A program made the translations under genes and the position numbers. The notes below the pieces were generated by a model. The model had not been told where the DNA came from. It did no database searches and saw only the letters and a list, made by a program, of their open reading frames with translations. From Schizochytrium sp. TIO01 (taxonomy: Eukaryota; Sar; Bigyra; Thraustochytrida; Thraustochytriidae), in NCBI GenBank assembly GCA_004764695.1, contig SMSO01000035.1, forward strand, positions 2,416,001 through 2,480,000: a stretch of DNA of 64,000 nt. Direction: 5' to 3'. How positions within the stretch are numbered: the first letter of the stretch is position 1; every line of letters begins with the position of its first letter. This document shows positions 10,816 through 22,376 of the stretch, piece by piece.

Positions 10816-11881
10816 CTATTCCTCGGGGAAAGCCTGGAGGTACTTTGCAGTTTTCTTAAATCCTGGAACTCCAGTTCGTATGCAACCATGAGCATGCTCA
10901 ATAATACTTTCGTGAGGGTCACGAAAGCTCATTCCTAGGTCACGTTCTGCCTTTGCATGACTGATAGCTGGCTGATTTTTGCCAACATCCGGGAGGATAG
11001 ACCGAACTTGACTATCAAACAAGGAAGCGATTGCAACAATCGCATATGGCAACTTTTTACTTGGCACATTGTACCCGTATTGAGAAAATTCAGCCTTGAG
11101 GGTTTTTCCCAAGGTCGACAAAGTTAAGTTTCCCAGCTTCGAGAACGTAGCGATTGCCATCGGTGGAAGCGTTTTCCAGCGCTAAACGGTGACCCTGGGC
11201 AACTTCTCGAACATCTACAACATCAACCTCATAATCTGGTATAGCTGGCATCTCATGCATTATGAATCGTCTGATAATACTGTGACTCTGTGCGGGCCCA
11301 TTAGAAAGTGGAGGACCAACGACAAGTGCCGGGTTCACTACAGCCAGCTCAAAGCAACCTGGGTTATCTTCAACAAATTTCCAAGCTGCCTTTTCTGCCA
11401 TTGTTTTGGATCGCAAGTACGGCTCACACTTCTCTTCATCGCTCCAGCATTCCTCTGGGGCAGTTGCTAGTTCCTCGTGAGTGTGGCCGACCATGATTGC
11501 TGCAATAGAGCTTGTCAGGACAACCTTCTTTACTGTTCCAGCCTCTTTTGCAGCACGAAGAACATTGAGTGTCCCTTCAAGGGCAGGCTTGTACAATTTT
11601 TCTTCTGCTTCTGACGGTTTGCATCCCATAAAGAACGGACTTGCGACGTGTGCCACCCACTCACATCCCTGGCAAGCTTCTAGCCAGCCGTTGGCGTCAA
11701 GAAGGTCCGCCTCGACAAGCTCAAGCTTGTCTCCTGCTGCAATCCATGCCTCTAGGTGAGGAGCCTTCTTGTTAAGCGAGCGTACAGTACCTCGCACTCG
11801 GTAGCCATTGTCCAGTAGCTCACGAATCACATGGCTACCGATGTAGCCTGTTGCGCCAGACACCAGTACAAGCTTTGACAT
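10816..11881 (-). CDS. NAD(P)-dependent reductase, dihydroflavonol-reductase-like SDR (frameshifted)
   Basis: This is an atypical/extended short-chain dehydrogenase, probably a cytosolic NAD(P)H-dependent ketone or aldehyde reductase of the DFR/cinnamoyl-CoA-reductase-like group; substrate unknown. Seen: Rossmann motif GATGYIG (residues 9-15) followed by VRGTVRS typical of the NADP-binding group; VVLTSS with the catalytic Ser (about 124-125); catalytic YLRSK (Tyr155, Lys159). The ATG at 11881 begins MSKLVLVSG, the usual N-terminus. At codon 259 the frame breaks in a run of five A (plus-strand T at 11103-11107): before it GNRYVLEAGKLNFVDLGK, after it TLKAEFSQYGYNVPSKKLP in the next phase. With four A the product would be 354 aa, normal for the family, ending at TAG 10816-10818. 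So this is either an assembly error or a fresh indel that removes the last quarter. Confidence 0.88.
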
Positions 11882-14800
11882 GATGAGGGGATCCACAATT
11901 TCGTATTTGCTTTTGATTTTGTTGCACATTTCCACATCTTTGTGTCATATGTAAGGTGTGTACTGCACTCTAAACATACGTCATCATACGCTTCCGATGG
12001 GAAGTACACTGAACACCTATGGGTAAGCTCTATCTCTTCATGGAGGCTAAACATGTAAAGTCCGATGCTCAAGTTGCTGTGGCAAACTATTTGACATGCA
12101 ACATTTGTTGTCTTGAGCAGTGTTGGTGAAATAATAGTAAGTTATGATTTGACAGTAATAGGAGTGGAGATTGTAGTTAACTTCGATGATGTCGATGTCG
12201 CTAGTGACCGTGATTGTAAATTAAGAATAGCCCTATGAGGCCGCCAAACGGGTTATTTGATAGAAAGATCTCTCTTAGATGTCAGCATTTCTGGGGTTTG
12301 CTAAGATGAATAAAGTGGAAGGCGAATATCTCACTTAATAGCCATTTTCCTTGCAAAATTTGATCAAGCTTAAATTTGGGAAATGACATTATGACCATTT
12401 TAAATTAAAAATAATTTAGACATAGCCTTAAGGGTGTTAAGAGGGGAGCTCAGTCTGATTTGTGAGCTTTGCAAAGCGATAATATATGAAGAGCTATACA
12501 AAGCAGTGCTTCAGAATCATATACTTATATTCTGCATCGTAATTAATAAAGAAAAGCACAAAATCATGTATAGTTTACGTATCTAGTTTATGACGAGATA
12601 TTGCTGCTAGGCAATAATCACCCAATATATGACGGTGAACACTTTCAAAAATGTCCTCTTTGATTTGATCTTATTTTAAAATTATTGTCTAGGCTTTTAC
12701 TTTTAAAATAAAGTTCTTGTTGAAGATACAGCAAAATACTTGAATTCTTGCTCAACTAGCTTTAGAATACAAGCAAGCTTGCTGAAGATGAAAACACAAG
12801 TATGAGATCATAATTTAAAAACCTATCGACAATGTTTTTACATTAATACCCCGCAGGCAATTTCATCATTCGATTAGCCCGTGATCGATAGGGAAGTACA
12901 GACATTTGAGTTAGCAAGCGGGTTCAAAGAAGCAACAGTGAGTTGCCAAATCAAATGAAGTAGCTCATATACTTCCTTTGTGAGTAAGAATAGGAAAATT
13001 AAACAGTAGGCATTTAAAAAAATGAAGATGGAAATTTCTTATGGAGGGCGAGGGAAGTATGAAACCGCTGGAGAGAAATCTTAAAAACTTGCAATCAAAC
13101 TTGAGTATCCTTACAGTTTTGAGATTGAGCTTCTATTTCACGAAGGAAATTTGAAGAGACAGTTCAATGTCTTACTGCAAACTTGAGTGTAACAGCATAG
13201 TTTTCCTCTGCAAAATTATTCGGTTGGCACTAATGTCATATATCATACCGGTTTGTACGTACCCCTGGAAGTACACGATCAACAAACTAGCAAGGTGCTT
13301 AAAGAAATAGGGACATTGACGACGCGAGTAAATTTGCAAATGACGTAATGCATTTGGTCGCATTGATCGTCCCAAACAAAAAATTGCAGGTACTTATTGT
13401 GATTTCATAAAAGTCGAATTCAAGTGCGTTCCTATCAATCAGACTTCTATTGACTAGAAGAAATGTGCGTTCGCGCCAGTACCTACCTTACCTCACTCAT
13501 TACGCTCTATAGACACCACGAGTAAGAGTAACGTTTTCGAAGAGATGGGGCCGCAAATCGAATTGATTAGGGCGGGCGATCAAAATGTTATCTCCATCAA
13601 GTTGTCTCCCTATAGCAATGTTCATTAGCCTGCTGGATTCCGATTATTTTTCGTCCAGCAAAGTCATCTTGAAAGGACACGCCTCAGGTTATTGTATCTT
13701 CGAAACGGAAAGTGCCACGTGTCCAAAAGAGCCTGATTGGGAAGTTCTAGCTTTTTCCAAACACTTCAAGAGTTATGTCTTCTTTGAGCTTGTAGCGTCA
13801 AGAACTTTGGAAAGGCGCAGAGTTGAGCGATTGATTTGTACCTAAGTGGTATCAAGAGAAGCCTGAAAGAACTGCAAGATCATTGTATAGTAAGATGCAA
13901 TGTGAAGGTTTGAAAATTATGTTAAAGCCCTTGTAAACTTTTACTTGGTGTGTTGAATACAGTCAAAAGCTTGACTGCACTTGCTATGTGATGGGCATCT
14001 TAAAGATAGAGATAGAGAGAGGCGATCGAAATATATTGATGGCTACAGAAATAATATTATATGAGGAAAATAGAACTGGTCAAATTGAAATGTAGGTACT
14101 TTCTCTGATGGCTGCTCCTGAGAGAAATAAGTGGGTGAGTTTTTAAAAGCTGAGAAATATGGATTCAACTTAGTATTAGTATTACACCTTCCTTCCTTTA
14201 AAAACCACAGTATTTGTATTCTTTTCCAGTTTCGCCTCAAACTTATCGTGAACGAAGCAGCCCGTGTATCGTAACATCTGTTTGATAGTCTTCCCCTTAT
14301 CTTACTCGAGCAATGCAAAAAAGGATTAAAAAACTTGTCGAAAATGAATCATGAATGGGCTGCAAGAAGAATCACTCAAAAAACGCTAGTTACAACAACG
14401 TACGTACTACGTACTGATCTTCGAGTCGTTGACCTGCCAGCGTGGAAAAATAAAAGAAGCAACAAATTGTGGCACGCCACAAAGAAATTAAAAAGGTTCT
14501 TGCTTACACAAAAACTTAAAAAAACACAGAAGGGTGGAAGTATGGGTGGAACTACCTGCAGGCTGACTCTCGATGCGGCGGTGGGAGAACACTGCAAAGA
14601 ACTAATTATGTAGAAAAGACAGGCGAGCACCGAAGCTCGTACATTTCCCGTGTTAATATCAGCCGTTCTCTATTGGGAATGGACACAGTTCTTGCGTTTC
14701 ATGCGGATCTGATCGACAAAAAGGTCATCTCTGCGATTGGTTTTCTTCTTCTGTTAAGACAAGCCGAATCTCGCGCGATTGAACGAGAGGCGTTCTTGCC

Positions 14801-15241
14801 GGGACGGGTTCTGCAGCACCTCAGTCCTTCAGTCAGTAAATCCATGACTTACGTCAACTTACTCGTGCTTCTGCAGTTCGCTCTGTAAACTCCAGAGCGT
14901 TTCGAAGATTTAGACAGACGATAAGATCTATGGGCTGTTCGGCGCAGCGAGACCTGGGCAACAAAATCTCAAGAGCACGCGCTCCAATACGGTCGAACTC
15001 GAGGTCAATGCATCCACGCAACGCTCACGTACCTGCAGGCCAATCGAGGCGCCAAATCTTGACATTTGTTCAGGCGCAGGACTTCAACGAAGCTAGGTAG
15101 GTATGTACTTCCTTACCTTCGGCTTTCGACACAATGTAATGTCTGCAATGCTTGCTTGCTCAAACGTGGCTGTCCGAGAAGTCCAAGATTGAATCTCTCT
15201 GCCTGCACGCGGAGCTCTCGAAGTTGGCTAGGTAGGTAGGT
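11882..15241. other. Intergenic DNA, no gene seen
   Basis: The first few hundred bases should hold the reductase promoter, but no clear TATA or initiator is identified. The rest is AT-rich with no tandem repeat of note until AGGTAGGTAGG patches near 15105 and 15225. Plus frames 13585-13845 (86 aa) and 14335-14613 (92 aa, Lys/Arg-rich) are ATG-started but show no recognisable domain. Confidence 0.5.
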
Positions 15242-15265
15242 AGGCAGGTACCTTTGTACCTGCCT
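15242..15265. other. Perfect 10-bp hairpin AGGCAGGTAC/GTACCTGCCT
   Basis: A 10-bp perfect stem with a CTTT loop, arising where a GGTAGGTAGG run meets its complement. A second hairpin (CTGCAGG-TTT-CCTGCAG) follows at 15297-15313. Both look like products of the local TACC/GGTA repeat bias rather than of a named element. Confidence 0.5.
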
Positions 15266-15354
15266 GGGTAGGGTAGGTATTTATTTACTTATCCATCTGC
15301 AGGTTTCCTGCAGGTTTAGCGTCGCTGCTGCGATTGTTCTCACGGCCAAAGCTT

Positions 15355-15673
15355 TCACCCACTAAACTTTTGGGACCCAAGACCGATGTCTTGAACAATT
15401 TCGGCCAAGGGTTGCGCAGTCTCTGTCTGTCTGTGGCAGTGCTCGCTTGCCGTCTTCGGGGTTAGTTCTGCGAAGATCATCCCATCGCAAGCAAGCTCTG
15501 GCAAGCCAGGCCCAGGCCCGCACCTGGGAACCTTGGCACCTGTCAGCTGCTGCAGAGCTGGCTGCATCTCCCGCCTCGAGTTTGGCCATCAGAGCGCTTC
15601 CGCCCATGCCTCGAAAGCATCGCAGATCTCGAGGACTCAGTCTCAACAAAAAAACAAACAAACAAACAAACAA
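15355..15673 (-). other. Small GC-rich island with overlapping minus-strand frames
   Basis: Two minus-strand frames are open together: 15673-15362 (103 codons; MGGSALMAKLEAGDAASSAAA) and 15567-15355 (70 codons; ending LAEIVQDIGLGSQKFSG). Plus-strand frames are open too, so openness alone is weak evidence. No domain recognised. It may be a fragment of an old gene. Confidence 0.2.
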
Positions 15674-16364
15674 TTCTTCGAATTCATTGAATTACATCGA
15701 AGGTACTACAGCGGATAACTAAGCAGGCAGTAGGACTGCCTACTACCTACTACTTACTACCTACTACTAGGCCTGTGAGGCGAGCGCTACTTGGTCCTAG
15801 CGTACCCCGTAGGTAGGGGCGGCTGGGTGCCTTCCATATTGTGGGCTCTTTCTTCCAGCGCTCACAGTTTCCGAGCAATTTCAAGATAAGCGTTGATTGA
15901 GCAAAGTAGTAAAGTCTGCACGTGAGTGAAAGTAGAAACAACGTCGCTGCGCCAGAGAGAGCACGGGTTTTGGGGTTCTTCTTATTAGGTCGAGGTGCGG
16001 GCTGAGAGCTTTATCCACTTGCAGACTTCTCTCCTGTTTCCATTTAAAGTTTTCTTTTAGAGGGAAAAGAAGGGGAAAAAGGGAATGGAAGGGGAGACGA
16101 AACACGGCGGTTCTTAAAGAAGAGAGAGCCAAAGAGTCACAACGATGATCGCAAAGGTTAGTGAAAGCGAAAGGAAGATGCGGCGTTCGCTTGATTGAGC
16201 CTGCGAGGCCTCGCGTTATATACAGATAGGCTTCCTTCCCGTCAAGCCTCCAAGGAGACGGCCCATTTGGTTGATTGAAAATATAATTGTTCAATGAAAA
16301 AGTTTACGCCCCACGGCGTGAAAGAAGAAAGGGATCTTGGCAAGGTTAGTGAGTCTCGTTTCTG

Positions 16365-16366
<2 letters not shown>
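15674..16366. other. Intergenic DNA, no gene seen
   Basis: Begins with an AAAC run (about 15655-15672), then a TACTACCTACTACT patch (15740-15768). A minus frame (15881-16294) is open but shows no domain; TTATATAC at about 16213 could be a weak TATA element. Confidence 0.5.
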
Positions 16367-16428
<62 letters not shown>

Positions 16429-16439
16429 GTTGTTGTTGT
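16367..16439. repeat. (TTA)n trinucleotide array passing into (TTG)n
   Basis: About 20 uninterrupted TTA units followed by four TTG units, then a short AAAAT pentamer run at about 16487-16512. It is one of very few trinucleotide arrays in a window dominated by 4-bp periods. Confidence 0.95.
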
Positions 16440-16839
16440 GTTGTTTTGTTTATTTTGCTTAAATCCAACCATAAACACGAAGTAATAAAAATAAAATAAA
16501 ATAAAATAAAATTTAGATTTTACGTTTACCTTTACATAAAATAAATATTGTAACTTCACGGCCCAAGACATGGCATGTGCCTTTTCTTTCTTCACGCTTG
16601 AAAATGCAGCAGTACAGTTTTATGACTAATCATTAAAATAACCAAAATGCATTTCAGTTCTTCCCAATTCAATCCTGTTTGACTTTACTTTCTTTGCTCC
16701 ACCTCAGTCAAACAGCAATGAATGATCAATCACATAGTCAGCTGCGGAGATCCTCTTGTATAGATTCTTTCATGCTTGGGCCGCAAACTCTGTTGTTCTC
16801 TCCTTCAATTTCCACGGGACATGGACATTTATTTACTTT
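16440..16839. other. Intergenic DNA, no gene seen
   Basis: AT-rich spacer after the TTA array, leading into the GC-rich island. No supported feature. Confidence 0.5.
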
Positions 16840-18330
16840 TCGAAGGCGAGCTTGTTTTCGTTGGCTTCTCCGCAAACTGCCGCACGATCTTGGCGGCCCT
16901 CCTGCGGTGATAGGACCTGGAGGAGGAGAAGATCTTCGAGACCATCATGGCCAGCCACGAGGTCCTACGCGCATAATTAGCTACTCATATACTTCGTGAG
17001 CGAGTCGAACCTCTTCAAAGCCGTTCGTTCTCCAAGATCCTTTTACTCCTCCTCGAGTAAGAATCCGATCAGAGTCACATGAGCCCCATAAATCTCTACA
17101 CCCAAAGCTGTCGCATGGGAGTGGCGTAGCGCTACGTGCTGAATAGGGCCTTGAAGTTGCCAGGTTGCCAGAACTGCTGACTTCATTGGAGTCATCGAAG
17201 AGGTTTCTGAAGAGGCTTCTGAAGAAGTTGTTCAAGTTGGCTGTTCAAGTTGCAGAAGTCGTCGAGCAGAGAAATAGATGCGCCTTGATGGGCCTGGGAT
17301 TGCAATTGCAGGCAGGGTTTATGCCGACGCCCTGCTTCGGCGTGGATTCCGTCGACGGTCTGTGGAGGCGGCGCAGCACCACCCATTCAGGGTCGGTCTT
17401 GCGGTGCGGTTGCTGACAAACGCAGCGAGTGAGTGAGTGAGTGACATCGTCGCAGAGCCCGAGATCGTGCCCGAAAGCAAAGAACCCGGCTGGGCATCGA
17501 TCGACACCCTTCCCGGCCTTGTTTTTGGTTCTGGCAACCTTGGGTCCAATGTTCGAGGCCACGGCCTTCTCCAAGCCGTGCCTTGGCAAGCAACTTGAGC
17601 ACGTGCAAGCGAGCGAGTTGGGCTTCTTGGAGCAGCACCTGAACGAAGAACTGCAGCAGGGCCCTGAAGACAGAATCAAGGCTTCTCTCGCTCCAGCTTG
17701 CGTGAAAGCCTTCGCTTGCTTGCTCAGGGCTCGGCAGCGCCGCTGCTTTGCAGACGTTCGCTCTCGCGTCGAGCGAGCCGGGCGGCCGCTTCGAACCGGC
17801 GCAGGTAGCAAGCGGCACTGCAGCTTGCGAGGAGGGCCTCGAGGGTGCAGGTGCCGCGCCTCCAGAAGCGTGGCCCGTGCCACAGAGGTCCATGGCCCGT
17901 GGCCTGCACGTGCACATTGGTTCTCAAGCGAGCGACTGATTGATTGACCTCGGTTCTCGCACATCCACCCGGCCGTGGCGGTGGACAGCGACAGCGACAG
18001 CGACGAGGAGAACTCGAGGGCCAGGCAGGCAGGCAATGCATGCATATGCATGCATGCATATGGTGGCGTCGGCGGCGTCGGCGGCGGCGCAGATCTCCGG
18101 GTTCTTGGCCGGGTTCTTGGCCGGGTTCTTGGCCGGGTTCCTGGACCAAGAACTCGAAGGAGGACCTGGCGAAGGACTTGCGAGTGCCGATGCACTGGGC
18201 CTCGCTTGGAGTAGTCGAGCTTCAAGCCGGGCTTGAGGTCGCTGGGTTCGACGATGGATCGGTGGAGCGATGGGGTGGCAAGCAAGCAAGTAGCAAGCAA
18301 GTAGCAAGCAAGCAAACGCGAGAATGAATT
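16840..18330. other. Largest GC-rich island, many open frames on both strands
   Basis: All frames have long open stretches, including a 364-codon minus frame (18339-17245) and a 168-codon plus frame (17441-17947). Plus-strand pieces that look most protein-like are 17190-17290 (amphipathic LKRLLKKLFKLAVQVAEVVEQ-type helix), 17560-17690 (helical, ELGFLEQHLNEELQQGPEDR) and 18150-18270 (LGVVELQAGLEVAGFDDG). They are in different phases and separated by repeats: GAC/AGC hexamers at 17985-18005, ATGCATGCAT at 18038-18061, a 12-bp repeat at 18097-18144 and AAGC/AAGT at 18275-18315. I do not call a gene: the long minus frame is rich in Cys/Arg/Pro and looks like a shadow. A broken plus-strand gene is the best guess. 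Confidence 0.3.
18097..18144. repeat. 12-bp tandem repeat, 4 copies
   Basis: Unit CCGGGTTCTTGG, the fourth copy with one change (C for T). Because 12 is a multiple of 3 it keeps frame: plus would give a GFLA repeat, minus an EPGQ repeat. This would be tolerated in a coding region but does not prove one. Confidence 0.9.
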
Positions 18331-20127
18331 AGTTCTCAAGCAAGCTGGGCCTTACAGGTGAGGTGGACGGAGGAGCTCAATCAATGCATGCAGGTCTCGA
18401 GGATGAATGGAATGGGTGGCGGCGAAGGCTCGTAGCACATTGGCCGTTCCTGAGGATCGCAGTTCCCAGGATCGTTTGATGATGGCGCTGTTTACGCTCG
18501 ACGGAGCCGTCGAAAGAATCTAAGGCGGTCGGTGGCCAGTCCGAACGATGGCGAACAGAGCTGCGTTTCGTTTGCTCGCTTCATCATGGATGCGGATCTT
18601 TCGTTTTGCTTGATACGAGCGCGCAGGCGAAGCAATGGGCCGCCTTGACGTGGAACGAGAGCAGCGTAGTTATCATCATCATCATCATCGTCGTCGTCGA
18701 ATTCTTCTTCGTACTATTCTTCTTAATCTTGTGTCCCCTAAAATAAAAAGGGACAATCATCGATGAGATTTTCATGAGGAAACAAATAAAAACGAAAGAT
18801 CTTCAACTCATTCATGCATGCTCAAGAAGTTGGTTTTCGGCTTCGTGGTGCTTGTTTAGTTTAGTTTAGTTTAGTTTAGTTTAGTTTAGTTTAGTTTAGT
18901 TTAGTTTTTTGTTTTGTTTTGTTTTGTTTTTTGCAGCCGAGACTGGCGAGGAATGCCTACGACCAAAAACCAGCGAGGCATAGCACGTAGGGCTTCAAGT
19001 TGAAAACGCGAGCGGGGCTGAAGATGAAGATGAGCTTTTTGGTGTAGATCTATTTTAATTTTAAAGCAAATGAAAAAACGAAAAGTAAGATCGTATTCAA
19101 AGAACCAGAAAAGAAAAGAAAAGAAAAGAGTGAAAAAGAGAACCTCAGCGGCTGCTTTTTGGAAAAAGGATGTAAAAAGATGAAAAAAAGAAAAAAAGAG
19201 AAAGGTGCAGTACTTTTCAATAGTATTGGTTTATTTATTCAAATAAATATAAATAAATATATTATAAATATAAACATAAATGATGCCATTTGAAGACGAA
19301 AACTGGAAACGTTTTTTTTTTTTTTTTCATGTTAGGCCTGCAAATATTTCCTCCCGGCGTTAAAATTATTCACCATTGCGAGGTTATGGGGACCCGAGTT
19401 TGCTGGTCTCGTCGCCGCCCGGCACGACAAGTTTTTCCATCCTGAGGCAGCCTAAGAACGTTCATTTCGAGTCTCCATGAAACAGGTTGGTTACCCTCAA
19501 ATGGCTCAGTTCGCCTTGTTGGGCAAAAAAAAAATCAGTTCAAGAGAATCCTTTTACATCTAATTAAAAGGAAAAAGCAGATAAGATTCATTGCGCCCTC
19601 AATGGCGGGCGATAAAAACTTTACTTCTTTTTTCTTCTTCGCTGTCCATCCGTAAAGTCGCCATCGCGTTCTGCCGATGGTACTTAAAAGTAGCACTCGG
19701 CTGAAGTTAGTTGCCCGGAAAAGCAAACTCAGGCGCGCTATTTAAAGAGTGGTTTTCTTTCCAGCGCCTCAACGATCCTTCAGAAAGAAAAAGGAAAAGG
19801 AAAAGAAAAAAGCACTTCGAGCAGAAGAAGAAGAAATTAAAAATAGCTTTCGAAAGCTGCGAATATCTATCATTCAGTTGGTGATCCTCTGGCAATTTCC
19901 ATGATTGATTGATTGATCGATCAATCGATCAGCTGGCTCATGTACGAACACATGAACAAACACACGCAGGAATCAGCCAATAGACAAATGGACAAATAAT
20001 AGCAAACAACTTTGAACAAACAAATAATCTAATGAGCGTTTTACTTTTGATTAAAGAGAAAGAAAGGTGAATGGAAACTTGCAAGATCCTCGTGCCGCCC
20101 TCTCAGGAGCACAAGACCTGAGCTCTG
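18331..20127. other. Intergenic DNA with simple repeats, no gene seen
   Basis: Contains a CATCAT/CGTCGT patch (18672-18700), the TTTAG array, AAAAG and poly-T tracts, and a perfect 16-bp palindrome GATTGATCGATCAATC at 19911-19926 inside a GATT run. No convincing coding frame. Confidence 0.6.
18855..18931. repeat. (TTTAG)10 pentamer array passing into (TTTTG)n
   Basis: Ten perfect TTTAG units (18855-18904), then a T-rich TTTTG run. The unit resembles but is not a telomere repeat (TTTAGGG or TTAGGG), and it is interior in this window. Confidence 0.93.
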
Positions 20128-20335
20128 ACTTCTTGGTTATCATACTTCTTGGTTATCATACTTCTTGGTTATCATATTTCTTGGTTATCATACTTCTTGG
20201 CTATCATATTTCTTGCTCATCATATTTCTTGGTTATCATATTTCTTGCTCATCATACTTCTTGGTTATCATACTTCTTGGTTCTCATACTTCTTGCTCAT
20301 CATATTTCTTGGTTATCATATTTCTTGCTCATCAG
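20128..20335. repeat. 16-bp minisatellite, 13 copies
   Basis: Thirteen head-to-tail copies of a 16-bp unit, consensus ACTTCTTGGTTATCAT, plus a partial 14th. Units fall into a few variant types (ACTT/ATTT at the start, GGTTATCAT/GCTCATCAT at the end), the two main types alternating in the second half. Since 16 is not a multiple of 3 the array cycles all three frames, so the three overlapping Leu/Ile/Ser/Tyr-rich plus frames across it are artefacts. Confidence 0.95.
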
Positions 20336-20923
<588 letters not shown>

Positions 20924-22376
20924 GGGCTCCAAGCAGATGTAAGTAAACCCAGAGCTAGAGCTAGAGCTGGAGGTGGACGTGCTCGCGGTCCACGGCCACG
21001 GCGACTTGCTTGCTTGCCTGCCTGCTGCCGTCTACCCACCCCTCGCAAACTGCGGCCTCGTTCAGGTGCTTCTGCTCGAACGCTCTTCTTCGAGGAATCG
21101 CTCAGCGATGGTGGATGGGTGGATGGGTGGATGGATGGAATGTGCGGCTGCCGACTATCAATCTATCCATCTATCTATCAATCTATCGATCTATCAGCTG
21201 TCAATCAGATTCCATCCATCCACCGACTCTCTCTCCCTCTCTCCCTCTCTCTCTCGATCGATCGATTCGCTCTGCGTTTTAGCCATGCCTGGCCGACTCC
21301 GTTCACGCCATTGGCTCGGCTCGCCTGAGCCTGAGCCTGAGGGAGTGGAGCACGCAAGCAAGCAAGCAAGCAAGCAGGAACGAACTCGTGACTGATTGAC
21401 ATTGATTGGCGATGGCGAGCATCGCCAAGATAACTGCATCTGATTGTCTTGATTGTCTTGATTGTCTTGATTGTCTTGATTGTCTTGTGTTGTTTTGTGT
21501 TGTGTTGCCATGATCTTCGTCGTCATCATCATCGTCATGGAGGGCATCCTGCGCGATCTTTTGAGAGCCGTGCACGCGCCAGTTCCACGTTGCCCCATGT
21601 GCTAGAGCCTCCGATTCCTCCGGTACACCAGGCAAGGGGCTGAAACGCTTTCCCCGGAGGCCAGACTGGGGGGTATCATTGGAGTTAAGCGTGGGCTAGG
21701 GTGCGCACGTGCCGGGGATCGAAGAACGAAGAGAAGAGCGCCAAGTTGAACTGGAGCTTGAGCTTGAGCTTGAGCCTTCGCGAGTGAGGCTTCGACGAGG
21801 GTAACGAAGTGAAGCAGAGACAGCAAGCAGTGTATGTATGGGCTGGGTAGGTGGAACCAGCCCGCAGCTGGTGTTCCGTTTGGGTGAATTGGTATGGTCT
21901 TCTGGTTCTTTATAAGCTCGTGCATGATATGTGTGTGGGTGCTTTCTATGTCAGCTCGTCTCATTGTGGCTCTTATTGTTTTGAAGTCTGGTGAGTTAAA
22001 AACAGGGGGAAAGAAGGAAGTTGTCTCTTTCTTTTCTGCTTCTTTATCCATTCTTTAAGTGTTCTTGCGGTTCTATTGATAGCTATATGTTTCTTAGCGC
22101 TATAAACCTCTATCAGCTTATAATATATAAAACAAAACAGTTTTGTTACAAACGATGGTGAGGTAGTCTCAGAGTGTGAAAATATATGGAGGAGCAAGCA
22201 GCACACCTGAGCGAGGTATCGATCGCTCTGGAGAAGGCGCAGCAAAGCAAAAGGTTGCTGCAGGGTCAGTGCGAGTGACGTGAGGTTTCGAAAGCTGAGG
22301 GTTTATCGTTGTCTAGACTAATCGTATAAACTCAGGCAGCACACTTGGCCGGTTTGTTGCAGCAAAAACTTGAAGC
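20924..22376. other. GC-rich, repeat-laden leader region before the carrier-like gene
   Basis: GC-rich to about 21780, then AT-rich. It holds (GAGCTA)-type hexamers (20952-20978), GGATGGGT and CTATCAAT patches (21115-21200), a CT-rich run with GATCGATCGAT (21224-21266), five 9-bp units GATTGTCTT (21442-21486) and GAGCTT hexamers (21751-21776). A plus frame at 20950-21110 (LAVHGHGDLLACLPAAVYPP) is protein-like, but no domain is recognised. The last few hundred bases should contain the promoter of the gene at 22377. Confidence 0.45.

Noticed and set aside
17245-18339. 364-codon minus-strand ORF, the longest uninterrupted after the carrier exon
   Set aside because: Rich in Cys, Arg, Pro and Ser, runs through a 12-bp repeat and AAGC runs, has no domain, and all other frames in this GC-rich block are open too. 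Judged a composition artefact.
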